From Xenorhabdus ehlersii (GTDB taxonomy: Bacteria > Pseudomonadota > Gammaproteobacteria > Enterobacterales > Enterobacteriaceae), in the NCBI RefSeq assembly GCF_003610465.1, contig NZ_RAQI01000002.1, positions 434,001 through 498,000 of the forward strand: 64,000 nucleotides of DNA. Reading direction: 5' to 3'. Within the stretch, counting starts at the first letter, position 1. Each line of letters starts with the position of its first letter. The notes beneath the pieces are model-generated. The model was given only the letters and a program-made list of their open reading frames with translations, did not search any database and was not told the DNA's origin. A program made the position numbers and the translations under genes. This document shows, piece after piece, positions 53,339-62,306 of this stretch.

Positions 53339-53722
53339 ATGGTTCAGGAAAATGTAGCTATTTTTGAATTACTCAAAAGCCTTGAAGTGAGTCTTCACGG
53401 TAAAAAAAGAAATAATGCCGATTGGCTGAATATGATATTACACGATGACTTTCTAGAAATTAGTAAATCAGGTTATGTTTATACTAAAAAAGAGGTGCTC
53501 GATGCATTAACTACGGAAATAAAAACTACTTTTCAACTTTTCTCAAAAGATTTTTCTATGAGTTGTCTTGATGAAAATATTATATTATTAACTTATCAGT
53601 CTTACGAATTGGATCGAACTGGCACCCTATTCAATCAAGCATTTCGTTCATCAATTTGGCAATTATCTTCAACCGGTAAATGGCAGCTTAGATTTCATCA
53701 AGGTACGATCATACCTGTTTAA
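53339..53722 (+). CDS. DUF4440/NTF2-like protein
   Basis: 127 residues from ATG 53339 behind TTGGAG. LLKSLEVSLHGKKRNNADWL, MILHDDFLEISKSGYVYTKK and RSSIWQLSSTGKWQLRFHQG are the conserved blocks of DUF4440 in the NTF2-like fold. Members act as small ligand-binding or unknown enzymes. No operon partner is present. A perfect hairpin lies immediately downstream. Confidence 0.8.
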   Translation: MVQENVAIFELLKSLEVSLHGKKRNNADWLNMILHDDFLEISKSGYVYTKKEVLDALTTEIKTTFQLFSKDFSMSCLDENIILLTYQSYELDRTGTLFNQAFRSSIWQLSSTGKWQLRFHQGTIIPV

Positions 53723-53730
53723 GATAAAAA

Positions 53731-53751
53731 ATGGCCCAATATTTGGGCCAT
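53731..53751. terminator. Bidirectional hairpin terminator
   Basis: ATGGCCCAA-TAT-TTGGGCCAT between the DUF4440 gene and the convergent cycA gene. It is preceded by AAAAAA, which gives a T-run for the minus strand. Confidence 0.75.
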
Positions 53752-53778
53752 CAGAATTAATCAGCAGGATCCTTTTAC

Positions 53779-55185
53779 TTAATGAGTAAGGCGGGTTTTA
53801 CGCTTTTTCACAATCTGAAACCCGATCATTAGAATAATAAACCAAATTGGTGTGGCCACTAACGCTTGGCGAGTATCTGGCTGCAAGGAAAGCAATACCA
53901 AAACAAAAGCAAAGAAAACCAAGCATACCCAAGACATTACAATACCAAATGGCATTTTATACACCGAAGCCTGGTGTAGTTCTGGGCGACGCTTTCTATA
54001 AACCAGGTAGGAACATAAGATCATGCTCCAAATAAACATAAACAGGATCGCAGAAACGGTTGTCACTAGAGTAAAAACTCTCATCACATCGGGGATAAAA
54101 TAGATCAAAATGACCCCCAAAGAGAGGCACAGACAAGTAAAAATCAACCCTGATGCAGGAACCGAACGACGGGAAAGAAGGCTAAACTGCTTTGGTGCAT
54201 CTCCTTCTTTCGCCAGCCCGAATAACATCCTGCTAGTAGAGAAAACCCCACTATTTGCCGAAGATGCCGCAGAAGTCAAAACCACAAAGTTAACAACGCT
54301 GGCGGCGGCTGGCAATCCGATCAAGATAAACAATTCCACGAAAGGACTTTTATCCGCACTGACGGCTCGCCACGGTGTGACTGACATAATGACAATCAGA
54401 GCTAACACATAAAACGTGATAATGCGGATTGGAATAGCATTAATCGCTTTTGGTAAAGATTTCATCGGATTTTTAGTTTCCGCTGCGGCAGTTCCCACCA
54501 ACTCAATACCAACAAAAGCAAATATCGCGATCTGGAACCCGGCAAAAAAACCACTTAACCCCATGGGGAACATACCACCATCATTCCAGACATTAGAAAG
54601 TGCTGCAACATGTCCTGCTGGTGATTTAAAGTTGATGCCAATCAAAATGCCTCCTGTCACAATCAAGGCAATAATGGCAATAATTTTGATCATGGCAAAC
54701 CAAAACTCCAGTTCACCAAACAGCTTAACTGTCGCGAGATTCAGAGTTAACAATATCAGAACACACAAAAGCGAAGTTCCCCATTCTGGAAAGCCGGATA
54801 CCCAATACCCAACATAAGCAGTGATGGCAACAATATCTGCTATACCAGTAATTACCCAGCAGAACCAATAAGTCCAGCCTACAAAAAAACCGGCCCATGA
54901 CCCTAGTAAATCCGCGGAGAAATCGCTAAACGACTTATAGTGCAAATTAGAAAGCAATAACTCTCCCATTGCCCGCATAACAAAAAACAGCATAAAGCCT
55001 ATGATCATATAAACAAAAATGATCGATGGCCCCGCAAGAGAGATGGTTTTGCCTGATCCCATAAACAGGCCAGTACCGATGGCACCACCAATTGCGATTA
55101 GCTGTATATGTCGGTTGGTGAGACTTCGCTGCAAGTGCGAGCTTCCAGTTTCAGTAGTGTGAGTGGGTTGTATTTTTTCTTCCAT
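53779..55185 (-). CDS. cycA: D-serine/D-alanine/glycine permease CycA
   Basis: 468 residues from the ATG at 55185; a longer frame to 55263 adds a non-conserved tail. Twelve membrane helices of the APC family are evident, and the N-terminal NRHIQLIAIGGAIGTGLFMG with GKTISLAGPSIIFVYMIIGF and SFSDFSADLLG are nearly identical to E. coli CycA. It is a proton-coupled inner-membrane importer of D-Ala, D-Ser and Gly and of the antibiotic D-cycloserine. Alone on its transcript, convergent to the DUF4440 gene. Confidence 0.95.
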   Translation of the reverse strand: MEEKIQPTHTTETGSSHLQRSLTNRHIQLIAIGGAIGTGLFMGSGKTISLAGPSIIFVYMIIGFMLFFVMRAMGELLLSNLHYKSFSDFSADLLGSWAGFFVGWTYWFCWVITGIADIVAITAYVGYWVSGFPEWGTSLLCVLILLTLNLATVKLFGELEFWFAMIKIIAIIALIVTGGILIGINFKSPAGHVAALSNVWNDGGMFPMGLSGFFAGFQIAIFAFVGIELVGTAAAETKNPMKSLPKAINAIPIRIITFYVLALIVIMSVTPWRAVSADKSPFVELFILIGLPAAASVVNFVVLTSAASSANSGVFSTSRMLFGLAKEGDAPKQFSLLSRRSVPASGLIFTCLCLSLGVILIYFIPDVMRVFTLVTTVSAILFMFIWSMILCSYLVYRKRRPELHQASVYKMPFGIVMSWVCLVFFAFVLVLLSLQPDTRQALVATPIWFIILMIGFQIVKKRKTRLTH

Positions 55186-55418
55186 AGTTGTATCCAATTT
55201 ATTCTCACAGCATGGCCTTAATACCCTCAAGCTGTGTTTAATAGAACATTTTGACATAGACAACCGCGCTATTAACAGAAGGATTTCACATGAAAAACAG
55301 AGTGATTACAATTCGACCAATTAGTTAAGGGTTTTCTGTGCGTATTTTATTCAATTAGTAAAAAAATGGATATAGGCCATTGACGCCCAGTTGACGTTGG
55401 AGAATAATTAATCGTGTT

Positions 55419-55494
55419 GGGTCGTTAGCTCAGTCGGTAGAGCCGTTGACTCTTAATCAATTGGTCGGGAGTTCGAGCCTCCCACGACCCACCA
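55419..55494 (+). tRNA. tRNA-Lys(CTT)
   Basis: 76 bases: GGGTCGT acceptor, D-arm AGCTCAGTCGGTAGAGC, anticodon CTT in TTGACTCTTAATCAA, T-arm GGGAGTTCGAGCCTCCC, CCA encoded. Most enterobacterial lysine tRNAs read with TTT; this one has CTT. It borders a segment of nested IS elements, a toxin-antitoxin pair and an integrase fragment and may have been used as an insertion site. Confidence 0.95.
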
Positions 55495-55520
55495 AATTTT
55501 AATAATTAAATCATAGTATT

Positions 55521-55547
55521 AAGCCACTTTTCGCAAGTGGCTTTTTT
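55521..55547 (+). terminator. Terminator after tRNA-Lys
   Basis: AAGCCACTT, short loop, AAGTGGCTT followed by TTTTT, 27 bases after the tRNA. Confidence 0.85.
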
Positions 55548-55620
55548 GCATTTTATAACCAGTGGCGACAAAGTGGCGATAGGGATTTTTGGGCTATATT
55601 TTCCCATGCTCTTTTAGTTT

Positions 55621-55665
55621 TCGTACCATGTACGATTTTATATTGGCATTCGTACAAGGTACGAA
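55621..55665 (+). promoter_or_regulatory. Operator palindromes of the HigB2/HigA2 pair
   Basis: TCGTACCATGTACGA (55621-55635) and TTCGTACAAGGTACGAA (55649-55665) are related palindromes about 29 bases apart, just before the toxin gene. This is the usual autoregulatory site of the antitoxin. Confidence 0.65.
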
Positions 55666-55691
55666 TAAACTATTTTCCATAAACGGCAAGG

Positions 55692-56025
55692 ATGTGTTTT
55701 TAAGGAATACCTACTTTTTATCGAAACCCCTGTATTTAGTAGAGATCGAGCTGATTTATTAACCGATGATGAATTCAGAAAACTACAGGAGCACTTACTA
55801 AAGAATCATGAACAAGGTAGTACCATTAGCGCTACTGGAGGATGTAAGAAAATTCGCTGGCAGCGAGAAGGAATGGGAAAAAGTGGCGGAGTAAGAATCA
55901 TCTACTACACCATCACGAAAACAGGAAGGCTTTATCTTCTTTTGATTTACCCTAAGAATAAAAAAGATGATTTAACCCCAAAAGAGAAAGAAGTACTTAA
56001 AGCCATCAGTAACAAATTGCAATAA
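55692..56025 (+). pseudogene. HigB2-type (RelE superfamily) toxin, start out of frame
   Basis: The frame 55702-56025 encodes LFIETPVFSRDRADLLTDD, GCKKIRWQREGMGKSGGVRI, IYYTITKTGRLYLLLIYPKN and KKDDLTPKEKEVL, closely matching HigB2 toxins. No ATG, GTG or TTG starts it. The ATG at 55692 would fit if the T5 run 55697-55701 had four T, giving MCFKEYLLFIETP. So the gene is probably inactive or read by slippage. The antitoxin gene downstream is intact. Confidence 0.7.
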
Positions 56026-56071
56026 TCAACGCCGCGTAGATACGCGGCAATGTTCATACAACGGAGAAACT

Positions 56072-56368
56072 ATGGACAAAAAACTTTTTGATGATCTGGT
56101 TGAAAGCATGAATCAGATGGTAGCGATTGAAAAAGGAAAGCTTTCCGTTCCTGTTGAAAATATTCATCGCCACCGTCTGCCTGATGTAAAAAACCTACGC
56201 GAAACCTTTGGGTTAAAACAAAGTGAATTTGCCGAAGCTGTTGGCGTTTCTGCTTCCCTAATTCAAAGTTGGGAGCAACACCGCCGTATTCCTTCTGGTT
56301 CATCACTTAAGCTGCTTAAGATGCTTGAGCGTAATCCTGCGCTGATTAGTGAATTAAGCGCACTTTAA
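56072..56368 (+). CDS. HigA2/NadS-type antitoxin
   Basis: 98 residues from ATG 56072 (GGAGAAAC upstream). The C-terminal helix-turn-helix reads LRETFGLKQSEFAEAVGVSA, SLIQSWEQHRRIPSGSSLKL. This long N-terminal extended form (FDDLVESMNQMVAIEKGKL) is the HigA2 type. It lies 46 bases after the toxin frame and would repress the palindromes upstream. If the toxin is dead, it may survive as an orphan regulator. Confidence 0.85.
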   Translation: MDKKLFDDLVESMNQMVAIEKGKLSVPVENIHRHRLPDVKNLRETFGLKQSEFAEAVGVSASLIQSWEQHRRIPSGSSLKLLKMLERNPALISELSAL

Positions 56369-56786
56369 TTTTCTTCCTTGCCCTGATGTAAGGAGAGAAA
56401 GTAATTTCAGTTCCGCATATCTTGCAAGGCCGCATTCCATCTGATTTCTATGATGATATGCGGCTTTATTTTGTGATCCATTCATCCCACGTAAAATAGA
56501 ATTTTTCCTTTAATATCATCATATTGATATTTGCCCCGCGATCCGTTTGCGATCCAAAAGCTGGAATTGCCTGAAAATCTTTTCACGTCTTTCAGTTCGG
56601 GATTTTTCCCACGCCGCCAGTACTGGCGCGCTCTGGCGATTCGGTTTGCAGGATTTTAAAACTGAAAAAACTTTTTGATCCAAAACGTGCAGGCAGGTGA
56701 AACATGCTCGCCTGATTTGGTGTTATAGCTAAATCATACTAATATGACATAATATCTAAACCTAAGATGACAAGGCAGAAAATGAG
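56369..56786. other. Intergenic, phage-like remnant DNA
   Basis: About 420 bases without a supported gene. The stretch near 56600 reads PTPPVLARSGDSVCRILKL, a phrase often seen at degenerate prophage ends, but without a start codon. No terminator is evident after the antitoxin. Confidence 0.35.
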
Positions 56787-56845
56787 ATGGGCTACAGCTT
56801 AGATTTTCGAAAGCGAGTACTGGCATACAAAGACCAGGGCAAACG
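56787..56845 (+). pseudogene. IS630-family transposase N-terminal fragment
   Basis: ATG 56787 starts MGYSLDFRKRVLAYKDQGK, a typical IS630 N-terminus. It ends where the ISAs1 inverted repeat begins. No downstream part is found. Confidence 0.7.
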
Positions 56846-58115
56846 GGTCTAAATTGACCAATTAATTTTTTAAGATACTTTTGCCCATTCAATGTGTCAT
56901 TAATAACGCATTGTGGTTTATCATCTATATTTCCGTCCACATCACCCTGAACCCCCACGATGAAAACCACCTCTATCAGTCACGCCTTCGGGCATCTCAG
57001 CGATCCGCGTGTCAACCGGACTCAGCGTCACTCGCTTATCGATATTCTCACTATCTCAATTTGTGCCATCATCTGCGGCTATGAAAATTTCAATGATATT
57101 GAAGAATATGGCAAGACCAAAGAAGACTGGTTCAGGCAATTTCTGGCGTTACCGAACGGAATACCCAGTCATGATACCTTCAATGATGTTCTCAACCGAC
57201 TCAATCCACACGAGTTTAGCCATGCCTTTACCGCGTGGGTGAAAAGTCTGGCTAACCTGTCCGAAGAGATTATTGCGGTAGACGGTAAACGATGCGAGGC
57301 ACGCTGGATAAAGCCAGGGGTGTCCCGGCTATCCATCTGGTGAGTGCTTGGTCCGTCGCCAATCAGCTGTGTTTTGGTCAAGTGAAAGTGTCGGACAAAT
57401 CCAATGAGATCACTGCGATCCCCAAACTGCTGGCTTTACTGGATATTGAAGAAGCAACAATCATGATTGATGCGATGGGTTGTCAGTCTCAGATAGCGGA
57501 GCAAATTGTGACAGGTCAGGCTGATTATATCTTGGCGTTAAAAGGCAACCAAGGCGAATTTTATGAGGATATCAAGCTGTTTTTAGATACTCATCTGGCC
57601 ACTCACTTTACCGGGATAGCACATGACCGAAACCGATGTGTCGACGGGGATCATGGGCGTATAGAACAGCGGCAAGTATGGCTGGTCAGTGATGTTAACG
57701 GGCTGAAAGAACGGCATCCGCAATGGAAAACGTTGGGCGGAGTTGCCGTGGTTGAATCTCATCGGGAAATCAAAGGGAAAGCGGAGACGTATGAACGACG
57801 TTACTACATCACCAGCCATCAGGCTAAGACCGCCCAATTTATCGCGTATGCAATACGCAGTCATTGGCACATTGAATCGAAATTACACTGGCAGTTGGAT
57901 GTGAGTTTCCATGAAGACAAAAACCGCCTGAGAAGTGGTTACGGTGCAGAAAATATAGCCTTAATGAATAAAATCGCGTTAAACCTGCTAAAAAACGAGA
58001 AAACGGTTAAAGTCAGTATTAAAACCAAGCGACATAAAGCAGGTTGGGATAATAGCTATATGCTGAAAGTCCTTACGATGGGTTTTCCATCAGTATAATT
58101 TAGACCCGTTTGCCC
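56837..58115 (+). mobile_element. ISAs1-family insertion sequence
   Basis: Ends GGGCAAACGGGTCTAAATT (56837) and its inverted copy up to 58115 bound 1.28 kb with one transposase gene. The left end lies in the IS630 fragment and the right end adjoins the IS5 copy 2 target site, so three elements are nested. Confidence 0.85.
56960..58098 (+). pseudogene. ISAs1 transposase with a one-base deletion
   Basis: First part: HAFGHLSDPRVNRTQRHSL to EIIAVDGK. Second part, in another frame: RGTLDKARGVPAIHLVSAWS, later DAMGCQSQIAEQI, ALKGNQGEFYED, RHWHIE-like IRSHWHIESKLHWQLDVSF. The join is at GGTAAACGATG near 57284; one additional A would give AVDGKTMRGTL. The DDE residues are otherwise preserved. The copy is probably inactive. 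Confidence 0.85.
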
Positions 58116-58118
58116 TAG

Positions 58119-59036
58119 GCTGCGTCCCTTAATTAGATAACCGCCTGTAAAAGAGTCGAATACAGCCTAATTTCACCATGGACAAATAGTTTCGGGCGGT
58201 TTTTTCGTAACGGGTTGCAATACGCCGATTTCCTTTCAGAAAACCGAAACAGCGTTCGACAACATTGCGGTCACGATACGCCTGTTCATCAAATTGCGTA
58301 CGACCATCAGCACGGCCTTTTTCATTGATTTTATACGGAATAACGCTCTTGATCCTCAATTTACGCAGATAACCGCGGAGTTTTCCGCCCGAATAGCCTT
58401 TATCTGCCAGCACGGCTTTTCCGCGCCGTTTCATGAAACCATTTTTGCGCTGTATGCCAATGCCGTCGAGCAAAGGGATGGCGGATCGACTTTCATGGGC
58501 TTGCCCCGCCGTCAAAAGTAGGTTGAGGGGAAAACCCCGTCTGTCGGTTGCCAGGTGGATTTTGGTGCCATAACCACCGCGTGAGCGACCCAGCGCATGA
58601 TCGTCAGCGATATCGGGATGTTTTTTTTCGCCCCTGCGGCATCTTTACTGGCGCGAATATTACTGCCATCCAGACAAATTTCAGCCCAGTCAATCAAGCC
58701 TTTTTCATCCAGAATGGACAGTAACCGGTTAAATATTTTGTTGATAATGCCTGATTTTGACCAGCGATTAAATCGGTTATAAACCGTTTTCCAGGGACCA
58801 TAGCGTTCCGGTAAATCACGCCACGGTGCCCCGGAGCACAAGACCCAGAACATCCCATTCATCACACGGCGGTGTTCAACATGTGGACGTCCTGCTCGCT
58901 CTGAATGGACCGGGGGCAAACAAGGTTCTATCACTATCCATGCGTCATCAGGAATGTCGTAGCGTGCCATCATCTTTTTCCCATATTGAAAACAGTTTAG
59001 ATGAGAATACTATCAATTTACATTAAGGGACACAGC
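58119..59036 (-). mobile_element. IS5-family (IS427 group) element, copy 2
   Basis: 918 bp, same ends as copy 1, CTAG duplication at 58115-58118 and 59037-59040. It is inverted relative to copy 1, 36.6 kb away, with only a few differences in the encoded protein (for example SS versus GG in ADKGYS). It sits exactly at the right end of the ISAs1 copy. Confidence 0.93.
58129..58973 (-). CDS. IS5-family transposase, copy 2, -1 frameshift expression
   Basis: Identical in plan to copy 1: N-terminal frame from ATG 58973 or 58970 to the A8 run (T8 at 58621-58628 on the plus strand), then the C-terminal frame from there to 58129 with ADKGYSGGKLRGYL and FGFLKGNRRIATRYEKTARN. The A8 run is conserved, which supports programmed -1 shifting. 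It appears intact and probably active. Confidence 0.85.
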
Positions 59037-59129
59037 CTAGACTGGGAACATATCAATCTGACAGGCGATTATATCTGGCGAAGCAAACGTACGTCCGCTT
59101 CCGGTAAGTTCCCAAGCCTAAGAGTGTGA
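59037..59129 (+). pseudogene. Integrase fragment after IS5 copy 2
   Basis: The frame reads [20 protein letters not shown] then [10 protein letters not shown] and a stop. The RWEHIxL...GxYIW pattern is that of tyrosine recombinases following the first catalytic Arg. Everything before and after is missing. It does not match the integrase next to IS5 copy 1 and comes from another element, possibly one inserted at tRNA-Lys. Confidence 0.5.
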
Positions 59130-59171
59130 AAAGTTTTTAATTTTGATACAAACATAAATAAATAATCCAAC

Positions 59172-59193
59172 ACCCACCGACTCAAGTCGGTGG
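59172..59193. repeat. IS200/IS605-type end hairpin
   Basis: CCCACCGAC-TCAA-GTCGGTGGG is a near-perfect hairpin like those at IS200 ends. It lies 50 bases from the TnpA fragment. Confidence 0.6.
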
Positions 59194-59244
59194 GTGAGTG
59201 ATTAACGGACTGAAAGCCCCGATACACATCGGCTGAACGATGCG

Positions 59245-59443
59245 TCAATTGTCCATCCTAAAGTTATCATCCGAGTTCGATTCAAAATGATGCGCCAGAT
59301 AAGCCTTTATCATCTCTTCCGTTAACTGACCTAACTTACCGTAGCACAACTTCTCCTGTCAGCACTTTGTACCTGTATTTCGTTACCCACACAAAATAAT
59401 ATTCAATCCTAAATACCGTGTGGCTGCCATATCTGTAATCCAT
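59245..59443 (-). pseudogene. IS200/IS605 TnpA remnant
   Basis: From ATG 59443 the frame gives MDYRYGSHTVFRIEYYFVWV and TKYRYKVLTGEVVL, the TnpA start, then, after an internal deletion, LTEEMIKAYLAHHFESNSDD, NFRMDN. The catalytic HUH segment and Tyr are lost. The hairpin end remains nearby. Confidence 0.75.
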
Positions 59444-59565
59444 ATTGCACCTCTCGTGCAACACAGTATCACAGCTAAAGCTGACTGACTAAAATCGGTT
59501 TTAACCTTTCATATGGAAAAAATAAATAAATAAATATTTATACACTTTTAAATAAAAGTAAAATT

Positions 59566-59685
59566 ATGAAATCTGCTTTAATCATTAGCATCTTAAATAT
59601 TTCGGTAATTATATGTGCCGTGGTGGTGGCAAGGCTCGTAGCAAAGTTAGCATTTGTTGAATATCAACATCTGTTTTCTACATAA
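59566..59685 (+). CDS. 39-residue single-pass membrane peptide, unknown
   Basis: MKSALIISILNISVIICAVV then VARLVAKLAFVEYQHLFST. One transmembrane segment spans residues 4-24. It could be a small membrane protein or a type I toxin-like peptide. The ribosome site is weak (AAAGT). No antisense RNA gene is recognisable. Coding status is uncertain. Confidence 0.35.
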   Translation: MKSALIISILNISVIICAVVVARLVAKLAFVEYQHLFST

Positions 59686-59702
59686 TAATACAACTAAATG
59701 AA

Positions 59703-60098
59703 TTAGTAAGCATCAGGCCCTACCATCAAAGAACTAATATAATTATTGGTGTCACATTGAATCATAACTTTTTGTCCGCTAGATGCAGCATAAATTGCCG
59801 TTGCAAGCATGGCGTTCCCTGCAGGGGTATCAACTTGATAAGCCCCCCAATACCAAGCCTGGGCACCTTCTTTATTTTTAATGGTATAAGTTGTCCAGTT
59901 TTTATTACCACCATATCCTACAGATAGAGAAATAAGATAACCCGCATTGAGAGTGCAGTCTTTTGCAGGATTCGTCTTAATTATTGAGCCAACTATATTT
60001 AATTTAGGTTGTGTATTATTTGTAGTATCTTTAGGTGTAGCAGCCGCTACATTGCTAATTATACTCAAAAATAAAGCAAGTATAGAAAATGTTTTCAT
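59703..60098 (-). CDS. Small secreted protein resembling AB5-toxin B subunits
   Basis: 131 residues with a signal peptide (residues 1-19, VAAA end). The mature part has two cysteines and a pattern seen in SubB/PltB-like B subunits: KDCTLNAGYLISLSVGYGGN, NWTTYTIKNKEGAQAWYWGA, then helix AMLATAIYAASSGQKVMIQC and SSLMVGPDAY. B subunits form pentamers that bind glycans. A paralogue with the same layout lies at 61081-61551. No enzymatic A subunit is recognisable. Resemblance is by pattern only. Confidence 0.45.
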   Translation of the reverse strand: MKTFSILALFLSIISNVAAATPKDTTNNTQPKLNIVGSIIKTNPAKDCTLNAGYLISLSVGYGGNKNWTTYTIKNKEGAQAWYWGAYQVDTPAGNAMLATAIYAASSGQKVMIQCDTNNYISSLMVGPDAY

Positions 60099-60124
60099 CT
60101 TATTTAACCTCTTTTTTAACGTAC

Positions 60125-60949
60125 TTATTCATATGTAGTATATTCAATTTTCCAACTGATTGTTTTAACTTTGTCCCAACAACTCCACCACTGGACTAGA
60201 TTATAGGCATTGCTCGTTTTTACAGTAAAAGAATAAACTGAACCTGAATTAACATGAAATGAACTAGGGCCTATGTCATTATAACAACTAGAAGTAATAT
60301 ATGAAATGTTTGCTGTTCCACTTCCTTTATTTTCAACCATCATATTATCGGTTGATTCTACGATGGTCGAATGGTGAGTTACGTTAGCTTTTTCTGTGTT
60401 TTGAGTGCGATCAAGAGTTTCTTTTTTATAGTTTGTTTTATCATCAAATATTATCACTTGAAATTTATTGGATGATGAATAGTCTCCAACAGAAGGGGAG
60501 CATGCACTTTCACTTCCATCACAAATTAACCTAAGCTTAATCTGACAACCACCCTGACGAGTAAAGGTACTATACCATGAACTGAAAGCCCAAGTCTTTG
60601 TTGTGGTTAGCTCTACTCCGCATGTTTTAGTTTTAGGCTTGGGCTTGGGCTTAGGCTTAGGCTCAGAGTGAGTTAGCAATATATTGGTAATGGGAATTAA
60701 ACTTTTTGCCAGGGGGTAAACAACAAAAAAATCAATGCATTGTGAATCCCCCAAACTTTTCTTTGTATGCGATAATGGAGGAGAATGTCCACGCCCACAA
60801 TTTATCTTTTCCCCGTGATTATATGAAGCTGAATAACGGTTGTTGACTGGATCATTTTCATTAAATGCGGCATAGCTTTGTACCGCTGAAACAGACAGTG
60901 TAAAACTTAGAAAAAATATCGTCTGTAATCGTTTCAAAAAAAATTTCAT
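60125..60949 (-). CDS. Secreted protein of unknown function between the B-subunit-like genes
   Basis: 274 residues with a signal peptide (cleavage near SYAA, residue 28). A Lys-Pro repeat (EPKPKPKPKPKTKTCG, about residues 95-110) separates an N-terminal part rich in polar residues from a C-terminal beta-rich part with six cysteines. Such KP linkers join domains in exported proteins. It lies between two related B-subunit-like genes on the same strand, so it may be the third component of one secreted complex. No catalytic motif is visible. Confidence 0.5.
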   Translation of the reverse strand: MKFFLKRLQTIFFLSFTLSVSAVQSYAAFNENDPVNNRYSASYNHGEKINCGRGHSPPLSHTKKSLGDSQCIDFFVVYPLAKSLIPITNILLTHSEPKPKPKPKPKTKTCGVELTTTKTWAFSSWYSTFTRQGGCQIKLRLICDGSESACSPSVGDYSSSNKFQVIIFDDKTNYKKETLDRTQNTEKANVTHHSTIVESTDNMMVENKGSGTANISYITSSCYNDIGPSSFHVNSGSVYSFTVKTSNAYNLVQWWSCWDKVKTISWKIEYTTYE

Positions 60950-61080
60950 ACATTTAATTTCCTTTGATTTTTTTAAATATAATGTTTGTGGCGGTTTACC
61001 TTGGGATTATAAACATTCATCTTCCGCCGCCATTATTTCTCAGCGCAAACTTTGCTAAACTCATGATATGCATCCCTACA

Positions 61081-61551
61081 TTACCAAGCGTCTGGTCCAA
61101 CCCATAAAGATTTTATGTTATAATTATTTCCATCACTTCCTACAGTGCATTGAGCAGAGACTTTTTCTCCACTGGCAGCGGTATACATTGCTACAGTATT
61201 GATCACTTTACCTGCATCTGTGTTTGCATCATATTGCGTCCAATACTCTTCACGATTTTTCCTGTTTTTATCCATGACTGCAATATTTATCCAATTTTTG
61301 GTATTACCAGTCGTACTTCTGCCTACATACCAAATACCAACCGAGCTAACATAGCCCAAATAGTTAACCTGATCGGTACAACTTTTTTTACCATTTGAAA
61401 AATCGATTAGTTCATATTTAAGTCGAGCAGATTCTTTTTTTGTAATAGAATTCAATTGGGTTTTGTCAGTTTCTGCATGAGCGATATTTACAATACTAAA
61501 AGCCAATAAGCTAATAGCTAGTTTTAAAATATTTTTTTCATGTTGACCTTT
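61081..61551 (-). pseudogene. Second B-subunit-like secreted protein, signal peptide out of frame
   Basis: The main frame (about 140 residues) contains SCTDQVNYLGYVSSVGIWYV, NWINIAVMDKNRKNREEYWT and TVAMYTAASGEKVSAQC, ending LWVGPDAW, matching the gene at 59703. The ATG at 61551 opens MKKIF and stops because its A7 run (T7 at 61542-61548) is one base short; with A8 it would read MKKNILKLAISLLAFSIVNI and AHA, a perfect signal peptide. A TTG at 61506 would give a truncated signal. Either phase variation, sequencing error or loss of function. Confidence 0.55.
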
Positions 61552-61675
61552 TATTTAATAATTAATTTTCATGATATGATATTTAATCCGAATTCTGGAT
61601 AAGAAATTGACGAGAAGTCTGTTCCGGAAGCAAAACTTTGGTGAACGCCGAAAACCGCTCCGGGAGGAACAGGCT

Positions 61676-62170
61676 ATGAATAACTTAGTTGAAATTTTCT
61701 GCGATGTCGACAATTTTTGTCGTTTTTTCATCCCCACTGGACGCAGTTTTGTCTTGATAACGGATACCGTCTACGCCACCGACGAAATCGCATGTGTTCC
61801 AGTGAAATCATGACCATTTTGATCCTCTTTCATCTGTCATATTACCGTGATTTTAAACATTTTTATCTGGTGCATATTTGGAAATATCACCACAACGATT
61901 TTTCCACCTTGCTCAGTTATACCCGTTTTATTAGTATCTCCCCTTCCGTTTTTTAACAGGTTCTCTTTACGGCAATAAAGGCTATCTCAGCCAGGAACTC
62001 ACGGGCGATTTAGCAAAAAGCGAGATCACGCTTATCACTAAAAAACACCGCAATATAAAAGCCCGCCGATTTGCTGAGTAGCATAATATGATGTTATCAA
62101 AACGATTTATCATCGAAACGATCAAGCCGTCATTGAAAAATTTTATCCATTGCTCACAACACATCATATA
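61676..62170 (+). pseudogene. IS982-family transposase remnant
   Basis: Starts as MNNLVEIFCDVDNFCRFFIP, continues in other frames as MTILILFHLSYYRDFKHFYL, VHIWKYHHNDFSTLLSYTRF, then after a large deletion as GNKGYLSQELTGDLAKSEIT and KRFIIETIKPSLKNFIHCSQ. These are N-terminal and C-terminal parts of IS982 transposases; the catalytic centre is missing. At least two frameshifts and one deletion are present. Confidence 0.75.
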
Positions 62171-62306
62171 ACTGGCTTTCACTCAAACTGTTATAGTCAA
62201 TATATAAAAAATTGTCACTATTATACCCCATTTCCCTGTGTTCTACTTGTCTGCACCTTCTAACTTCGTTTACCCATATACCCAAAGATTGCAATAAGAG
62301 GTCACT

